From: Opitutia bacterium
GTDB taxonomy: Bacteria; Verrucomicrobiota; Verrucomicrobiae; Opitutales; Opitutaceae
DNA: 38,598 nucleotides
Assembly (NCBI GenBank): GCA_947442255.1
Contig: CANEVO010000029.1
Span: 1 to 38,598 of the forward strand
Reading direction: 5' to 3'
A program made the position numbers and the translations under genes. Shown here one piece after another: positions 34,106 through 38,598 of this stretch. Below the pieces are notes generated by a model. That model saw only the letters and a list, made by a program, of their open reading frames with translations. It had not been told where the DNA came from and ran no database searches. How positions within the stretch are numbered: the stretch's first letter is position 1; each line of letters opens with the position of its first letter.

Positions 34106-34864
34106 TCAGGCGATTTCCAAACCCACGGGACAATGATCGCTGCCCATGACTTCCGGGCTGATCCACGCCCGCTTCAGCGACGAACGGAGCTTGGCGCTGG
34201 CAACGAAGTAATCGACGCGCCATCCGATGTTCCGGGCGCGGCAGTTCATCATCTGGCTCCACCAGGAATAATGGCCCGGACCCTGCTCAAACTCGCGAAA
34301 GGTGTCCACATAACCGGCCTCGATAATCCGCGTGAAATTCCCCCGCTCCTCCTCGGTGAACCCCGCGTTGCGCCGGTTCGTCTTGGGATTCGTCAGATCG
34401 ATCTCGGTGTGGGCGACATTGAGGTCGCCGCAGAAGATCACCGGTTTCTTCATTTCCAGTTTCTTTAGCCAGGCGAGAAAGGCCGGATCCCACTCCTGCG
34501 TGCGATAATCGAGCCGAGTCAGGCCGCGCTGCGAATTGGGCTGATAGACATTGGCGAGGTAGAAGTCGTCGTACTCGGCGGTGATGACCCGGCCCTCACC
34601 ATCGTGATCCGCCCGGCCGATGCCGAGGGTAACATGCTTCGGTTTCACTCGCGTGAAAATGATCGTGCCGCTGTAGCCCTTCTTCACCGCCGGATTCCAG
34701 AAGACTTCATAGCCATGCGGCCACGCGATGTGCTGGGCGTCGCCGGGATGCGCCTTGGCTTCCTGCAGGCAGATCACGTCGGCCTTCGCCTGCTCCATGA
34801 AGTCGAGCAGACCCTTCTTGTGCGCCGCCCGCACGCCGTTGACGTTCCACGACACGAGTTTCAT
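34106..34864 (-). CDS. xth: Exodeoxyribonuclease III
   Basis: The 252-residue protein has the EEP-nuclease motifs in order: WNVNG (Asn7), LQEAK (Glu35), the Tyr region NVYQPN, GDLNVAH (Asp147, Asn149) and GSDHCPV (Asp243, His244), all catalytic residues present. It cuts at abasic sites and degrades from 3' ends in base-excision repair, in the cytoplasm. It is the first gene of a pair with the CinA-like gene, 19 nt apart. A perfect 13-bp hairpin lies just upstream of its start. Confidence 0.95.
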   Translation of the reverse strand: MKLVSWNVNGVRAAHKKGLLDFMEQAKADVICLQEAKAHPGDAQHIAWPHGYEVFWNPAVKKGYSGTIIFTRVKPKHVTLGIGRADHDGEGRVITAEYDDFYLANVYQPNSQRGLTRLDYRTQEWDPAFLAWLKKLEMKKPVIFCGDLNVAHTEIDLTNPKTNRRNAGFTEEERGNFTRIIEAGYVDTFREFEQGPGHYSWWSQMMNCRARNIGWRVDYFVASAKLRSSLKRAWISPEVMGSDHCPVGLEIA

Positions 34865-34872
34865 TCCCGGGT

Positions 34873-34901
34873 CATTTTCCGCCTCTGGCGGAAAATGACT
34901 A
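34873..34901. promoter_or_regulatory. Perfect 13-bp hairpin upstream of the xth start
   Basis: Arms GTCATTTTCCGCC and GGCGGAAAATGAC flank loop TCT, 9 nt upstream of the xth ATG. The inner CCGCC/GGCGG resembles the TTCCGCC repeat family, but there is no GTAG foot. It could be a leader hairpin or operator for the xth operon; no T-run follows. Confidence 0.5.
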
Positions 34902-34934
34902 GGCTTTTGCGTGGTAAAAGCGCCAGACGCGGAA

Positions 34935-35041
34935 CTTGGGAGGACCTATCCCAGTTGCCTGGGCGAAGGTCACCCGGTCAAACCTTCCCCAGACGCTGAC
35001 CCGGGAGGACCTGTCCTCCGTAGCCTTGGCGAAGGAGGACA
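34935..35041. repeat. Tandem pair of GGAGGACCT repeats, second with GTAG-containing cruciform
   Basis: The second unit (about 35001-35041) contains TGTCCTCC and GGAGGACA arms (35012-35019, 35034-35041) around a loop with GTAGCCTTGGC. The first unit (about 34935-34970) is a diverged copy starting GGGAGGACCTATCCC. Units are about 66 bp apart. They precede the PLP-enzyme gene by about 70 bp. Confidence 0.65.
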
Positions 35042-35107
35042 CACCTTCCGGTTGCCAAGCCCGGGCAACTCCCAAACCTCAACCGGAAGCGCCTGTCGCT
35101 TTCGGTC

Positions 35108-36613
35108 ATGCCCGTCTTTCCTCCGCTTCCTCTCGGCCAACGTATTCCAGCGAGCCCGCACGCTGTCTCCTGCAGCCTGCCCACGATGCGGGATGTCCGC
35201 GGCTATGAGGAAAAGGATCCGGAAACCGTCCGGCACCTCACCTCCAGCTATCCACGGTTCGTGGTCCACCCGTTCACGCGGCAACTCGGCGCCCACTTGA
35301 CGCGGACCTTGCCCGGGCTCGCCGGTCGCACGCTCTGGCTCACGTCGTCCCAGCGGATGGCCGCCGCGCTGCTCTCCCAACTCGGTCCTGGTTCAGGCGC
35401 GACCGCCATGGCGCACGGCGGCATGCAGGGCGTGTCGCACCCGGAGTCGGGTGACACGTTCGCTCGCGCCAAGACCTACCTGCAAAACATCGGCGGCTTT
35501 CTGTCGTCGCGCGCGGCGGAGGATGAGTTGGTCCGGCTGGGGCAGATTCCCGCGGCGGAAACCGAGAGCGCCTTCGCCGGCGATGCCACGGCCGAGATCA
35601 AGCGTGTCCTGCGCCAGGTCGTCCCCACCGCGGGCGATAATGATGTGCTGCTCGCGAATTCGGGGATGAACGCGGTCTACGCCACCTTTCGCGCCTCCGC
35701 CGATCTCCAGGCGAGCCGCGGGCGCACGGTGTGGCTGCAGCTCGGCTGGCTCTACCTCGACACGATTGCGATTCTGCGGAAATTCACGGCCGCGCCCGCT
35801 GACTATGTGTATGTCCGCGATCCGAATGACCGCGAGGCGATCGAGCGGATCTTCGCCAGGCATGGCGCCTCGATCGCGGGCGTCATCGCCGAGCTTCCCA
35901 CCAACCCGCTCATCCAGACGCCGGACGTGGCGGCGATCGCGGCGCTCTGCCGGAAGCATGGCGCGCATCTCATCCTCGATCCCTCAGTCGCATCGATCTT
36001 CAACCTCAACGTCCTCCCGCTCGCGGACGCGGTGGTGTGCAGCCTGACGAAGTACACCGCCAGCGAGGGCGATGTGATCGCCGGCGTCAGTGTAATGAAC
36101 CCCGCGGGCCCCGATGCCGCCGAACTCCGCCGCCGCACCGCCGTGGCGCTCGAGCCGGTGTACCCGCGCGATCTAGGCCGGCTCGCCGCGGAAATCGGAA
36201 ACACCGATCGCGTCCTGGCACAGATTCATGCCAACACCGCGCGCGTCGCGGCCTTTCTCCAGCAGCATCCCAAGATCCGCCAGGTTTATTGGGCGCTGCA
36301 GCCGGATTCGCGGGCGAACTACCTCTCGATTGCCCGTCACCCTGACGCGACGGGCGGCATGATCTCGTTCACCCTGCGGACACCAATGGAGCCATTTTAC
36401 AACCGACTGCGGCTGCCAAAGGGCCCGAGCTTCGGGATGAAGACGACGCTGATCTGTCCCTTCATGTACCTCGCGCACTACGATCTTGTCACGACGCCCG
36501 CGGGCGTTGCCGAGCTCGCCGCGAGCCGGATTGACCCCGATCTCCTGCGTCTCTGCTGCGGCATCGAGCCCACCGAGGAAATCATCGGGGCGCTGGCGGA
36601 GGCGCTGGGGTGA
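35108..36613 (+). CDS. PLP-dependent enzyme resembling fungal-type cystathionine gamma-synthase
   Basis: The 501-residue protein belongs to the Cys/Met-metabolism PLP family. The PLP lysine is probably K315 in CSLTKYTASEG, and D291 (LILDPS) would contact the pyridine ring. It has an N-terminal block of about 60 residues (PASPHAVSCSLPTMRDVRGYEEKDPE, then SYPRFVVHPF) and long C-terminal blocks (GPSFGMKTTLICPFMYLAHYD). From memory these resemble fungal STR2/MET-7 cystathionine gamma-synthases more than the shorter bacterial MetB. It would join cysteine to an activated homoserine to form cystathionine. Another gamma-elimination or replacement activity is possible. The gene stands alone after a repeat region; transfer history is not judged here. 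Confidence 0.75.
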   Translation: MPVFPPLPLGQRIPASPHAVSCSLPTMRDVRGYEEKDPETVRHLTSSYPRFVVHPFTRQLGAHLTRTLPGLAGRTLWLTSSQRMAAALLSQLGPGSGATAMAHGGMQGVSHPESGDTFARAKTYLQNIGGFLSSRAAEDELVRLGQIPAAETESAFAGDATAEIKRVLRQVVPTAGDNDVLLANSGMNAVYATFRASADLQASRGRTVWLQLGWLYLDTIAILRKFTAAPADYVYVRDPNDREAIERIFARHGASIAGVIAELPTNPLIQTPDVAAIAALCRKHGAHLILDPSVASIFNLNVLPLADAVVCSLTKYTASEGDVIAGVSVMNPAGPDAAELRRRTAVALEPVYPRDLGRLAAEIGNTDRVLAQIHANTARVAAFLQQHPKIRQVYWALQPDSRANYLSIARHPDATGGMISFTLRTPMEPFYNRLRLPKGPSFGMKTTLICPFMYLAHYDLVTTPAGVAELAASRIDPDLLRLCCGIEPTEEIIGALAEALG

Positions 36614-36704
36614 GAAGCTAGGCATCGGAATTTACCACAAAGGCACAGAGGTCCGAAGAATTTCCCCGTGCTCTCGGTGGCTCGGTGGTTGACCGGCTTG
36701 GGCC

Positions 36705-36795
36705 GTGGCGCCGGTCTCCGACCGGCGAAATTCGCAACGATCGCGGCTCGAATGAACCTCTGATAGACATCCGCCAGTGCGGAGACTGGCGCTCC
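36705..36795. repeat. Paired GTGG/GGAG hairpin repeat (REPIN-like)
   Basis: The plus unit has GTGG (36705-36708) and stem CGCCGGTC/GACCGGCG with loop TCC. The minus unit has arms CGCCAGT (36772-36778) and ACTGGCG (36785-36791) and ends in CTCC (GGAG on the minus strand). It lies between the PLP-enzyme gene and the yggU-like gene. Confidence 0.82.
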
Positions 36796-36842
36796 GCACA
36801 CCGGCGTTGATCTGTCGCGGATCGCGGCGGAGCATCGCAACC

Positions 36843-37118
36843 ATGCCCGATGTTTCCTGCACGCTCGCGATCGCCGTCGTGCCCAACGCGCCGCGCAGCG
36901 AGATCGTCGGCTGGCTCGGCGCCGCGGTGAAGATCAAGGTCCACGCGCCGCCGGTGGAGGATAAGGCCAATCTCGTGCTCTGCGAATTCCTGGCGGACCG
37001 GCTCGGCGTGCCGCGCCGCGCGGTGAGCTTGCTCCGCGGCGACACCTCCCGCCGCAAGGTGGTCCGCGTCGCCGGCCTCACCGCTCCGGAGGCGCATTTC
37101 CGGCTCGGGCTCGGATGA
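36843..37118 (+). CDS. YggU/DUF167 family protein
   Basis: The 91-residue protein matches the small DUF167 (YggU) family: VVPNAPRSEIVGW, KIKVHAPPVEDKANLVLCEFLAD and LLRGDTSRRKVVRV are its typical three blocks. The fold is known but the cellular function is not. The ATG at 36843 is supported by the conserved N-terminus; upstream in-frame codons lack family character. The next gene starts 109 bp later. Confidence 0.9.
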   Translation: MPDVSCTLAIAVVPNAPRSEIVGWLGAAVKIKVHAPPVEDKANLVLCEFLADRLGVPRRAVSLLRGDTSRRKVVRVAGLTAPEAHFRLGLG

Positions 37119-37227
37119 CCGCGTTCGCGCTCACGTGCTGAGCCGCGGTGGCGATGGCGGCGGGCGTGATCGCGCTGGCCCTGGGTTGAACATTGGGACA
37201 CGGTGCGGCCGAAGTGATCCGCCCCGC

Positions 37228-37635
37228 ATGAAATCCCGCCTGATCTGGGGCGCCATCCTCCTCGCCGCGTTCGCCGCATTTTATTACGTGACGATTCGCC
37301 CCGCTGTCACTCCGATGCCGTCCCGCAGCACGGCTCCCGCGGCCGATCGGATGCCGCTGTCCAACCCACGGTCCTCATTTCCCATGCCCAAGGAACTGCG
37401 GACGGCGACGATCCCGATCCCGGTTTTTCCCACTCCACCCGAGGTCAAGTTTCACGTCGAGCCGCCGGCGCTCAAGATGGAGATTCCGATCCAGCATGCC
37501 GCGACGATCGACTTCTCAATCGGTGCGCCCGTCGTGCGATCCGGTGGAGAGGATCAAGAAGCCCTCGATCGCGCGCTGAAGGCAATGGCCGAGGCGACGA
37601 AGGACACGAAGTTTCCGCCGACAAAGCAGCCGTAG
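37228..37635 (+). CDS. Hypothetical protein with N-terminal membrane anchor
   Basis: The ATG at 37228 gives 135 residues with a single hydrophobic segment (LIWGAILLAAFAAFYYVTI) and then a proline-rich soluble part. The latter has two parallel strand-like stretches (EVKFHVEPPALKMEIPIQ) and ends TKDTKFPPTKQP. No family was recognised. It would be anchored with the tail outside the cytoplasm. It lies downstream of the yggU-like gene and is convergent with the next gene. Confidence 0.55.
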   Translation: MKSRLIWGAILLAAFAAFYYVTIRPAVTPMPSRSTAPAADRMPLSNPRSSFPMPKELRTATIPIPVFPTPPEVKFHVEPPALKMEIPIQHAATIDFSIGAPVVRSGGEDQEALDRALKAMAEATKDTKFPPTKQP

Positions 37636-37673
37636 GATTCGGGTTCGAGCCGGTTTAACCCCGAAGCTCGGCC

Positions 37674-38495
37674 TTACTTCTTCCCGGTCAGCATGTCTTC
37701 GATCAGGGCAATCACGGTGGCCTCGGTGATGTCGCTGGCATCAAATTGCCGAATCACGCGGCCGGCCTGCATGCCTTTGCCGATGATATCGCTCGCGGCC
37801 GCCTGGCCGACAATCGCGGCGTCCTTCAACCGGATCGCCGTGGCCTGGATGTCGGGCATCGGATAGGTCACGTCGCCGGAAACCTGCGGCACGATCAGGT
37901 TGCGGCTGGAAATGAGAACCTCGATCGCGATGTCCGCTATCTTTGACAGAGCCTCGCGTTCCCGCGCGGCGCGATCGCCGGTGAGGTGGTCGCCCGCCTT
38001 TTCCGGGAGCAGGGTCACGGCCACCGCTTGATCGGCGAGTTGCGCGCCGCCATGCCGGAACACCCGGCCGAATAAGCGCTCGACCTCGCGCACCGTCTGC
38101 TGATCCGCGAGCGTGGGCTCCTTGGCCTCCTTCGTCACATACGTGTTCGTGCCGCTGGTCTTGGTCGTCGTGTCCGTTTTCTCGAACTTCTCGGTTCGTT
38201 TCGTGAGCGAAAGGCCGGACGCGTCGACGAGGGCGCGGTTGACGTAGATGACGATCCGCGGGGCGCCGTCCTGCGTGTAGACTTTGCGAAAGCCCTCGAG
38301 AATTCCGTCCGCGGCCTGCCGGGCGATCAAAGTGTCCGCGGACGGCGCGTAAACCCGTTGCTCGCCCGGCTGCAGGCGCGGGGCCACCGACGGCAGGGTG
38401 GCTTGGGCGACGGGCGGCGATGATGGCGACTGCGCGCCGAACAACGGGGCGACGGCCACGCCAAACAGAACAAGCGGACCGGCGAAGGCGTTCAT
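37674..38495 (-). CDS. Secreted protein of unknown function
   Basis: The 273-residue protein begins with a likely signal peptide (MNAFAGPLVLFGVAVAPLFG). The mature part has RVYAPSADTLIARQAADGILEGF, a Lys/Thr-rich middle (TKRTEKFEKTDTTTKT) and a C-terminal half with VLISSRNLIVPQVSGDVTYPMPDIQATAIRLKD. The last part vaguely recalls outer-membrane lipoproteins of the CsgG/LpoB type, but this is not a match I can support. It follows an unknown gene by about 33 nt on the same strand, so they probably form an operon. Confidence 0.7.
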   Translation of the reverse strand: MNAFAGPLVLFGVAVAPLFGAQSPSSPPVAQATLPSVAPRLQPGEQRVYAPSADTLIARQAADGILEGFRKVYTQDGAPRIVIYVNRALVDASGLSLTKRTEKFEKTDTTTKTSGTNTYVTKEAKEPTLADQQTVREVERLFGRVFRHGGAQLADQAVAVTLLPEKAGDHLTGDRAAREREALSKIADIAIEVLISSRNLIVPQVSGDVTYPMPDIQATAIRLKDAAIVGQAAASDIIGKGMQAGRVIRQFDASDITEATVIALIEDMLTGKK

Positions 38496-38528
38496 GACGG
38501 GGAGTAAGGGCGGAAGGAAACGGCGAAC

Positions 38529-38598
38529 TCAGCGAAACTGGCGCACGCGCACGGTGTATTTGCGCGCGGTGTTGTTCATCGCGGTGAACCGCACCGCC
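38529..38598 (-). CDS. C-terminal end of a downstream-window gene (partial)
   Basis: An open frame enters from the right edge and stops at TGA (38529-38531). The visible residues are about 22, ending TARKYTVRVRQFR. It is 33 nt upstream of the preceding secreted-protein gene and on the same strand, so it is probably its operon partner. The product cannot be named. Confidence 0.55.
   Translation of the reverse strand, partial: AVRFTAMNNTARKYTVRVRQFR

Noticed and set aside
1..38598. CRISPR array or phage-defence island
   Set aside because: No evenly spaced direct repeats with unique spacers and no recognisable cas or defence genes; the short repeats are dispersed and hairpin-forming.

Overview
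The window is a GC-rich chromosomal segment that looks like it comes from a Verrucomicrobiota bacterium of the Opitutaceae type. The evidence is the pairing of a secreted DUF1552 protein with a very long DUF1587/1595/1592/1588/1585 dihaem-type protein (a hallmark of the Planctomycetes-Verrucomicrobia group), the style of the TonB-dependent receptor, the uronate genes, and intergenic regions crowded with short GTAG-footed hairpin repeats. Taxonomy is inferred from gene content only. No rRNA, tRNA, CRISPR array, prophage or transposase gene was recognised. Codon use and GC are even throughout, so there is no obvious genomic island.

Layout. 1-1.3 kb: tail of an unknown gene, then a secreted agarase-like glycoside hydrolase homologue (+). 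1.4-6.5 kb: the DUF1552 and DUF1592-type secreted proteins (-). 6.7-13.1 kb (+): a small secreted protein, a PcaF-like thiolase, a fused alpha-beta 3-oxoacid CoA-transferase, and a complete TRAP transporter (dctP-dctQ-dctM, tightly overlapping). This could form an acid uptake and beta-keto-acid cleavage module. 13.7-21.7 kb (-): tagaturonate epimerase (uxaE-like), uronate isomerase (uxaC), a secreted protein without a recognised family, and a TonB-dependent receptor. This is a likely hexuronate utilisation locus. 22.1-24.5 kb: tex (+). 24.9-28.5 kb (-): a TerC-family membrane protein, an AEC-family permease and a BaiN/HI0933-type flavoprotein. 28.7-29.0 kb (-): a small LTXXQ-like secreted protein with its own terminator. 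29.2-33.4 kb (+): an ABC exporter pair, a minimal zincin protease, a SYLF-domain protein and a VOC protein. 33.6-34.9 kb (-): exodeoxyribonuclease III and a CinA/PncC-type amidase. 35.1-37.6 kb (+): a PLP enzyme resembling fungal cystathionine gamma-synthase, a YggU/DUF167 protein and a membrane-anchored hypothetical protein. 37.7-38.6 kb (-): a secreted hypothetical protein and the end of another gene.

The most striking feature lies between the genes. There are at least three families of short hairpins that carry GTAG, GTGG or GGAG at the 5' foot. Within a family the loop and inner base pairs stay constant while the outer stem changes on both sides, which is compensatory variation. Several copies sit as inverted pairs of 61-91 bp, the architecture of REPINs/BIMEs. 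Alongside them are two copies and a fragment of a non-coding element with terminal inverted repeats (MITE-like), and two classes of long perfect or near-perfect dyads that look like operators or structured repeats. No REP-associated (RAYT) transposase is in the window.
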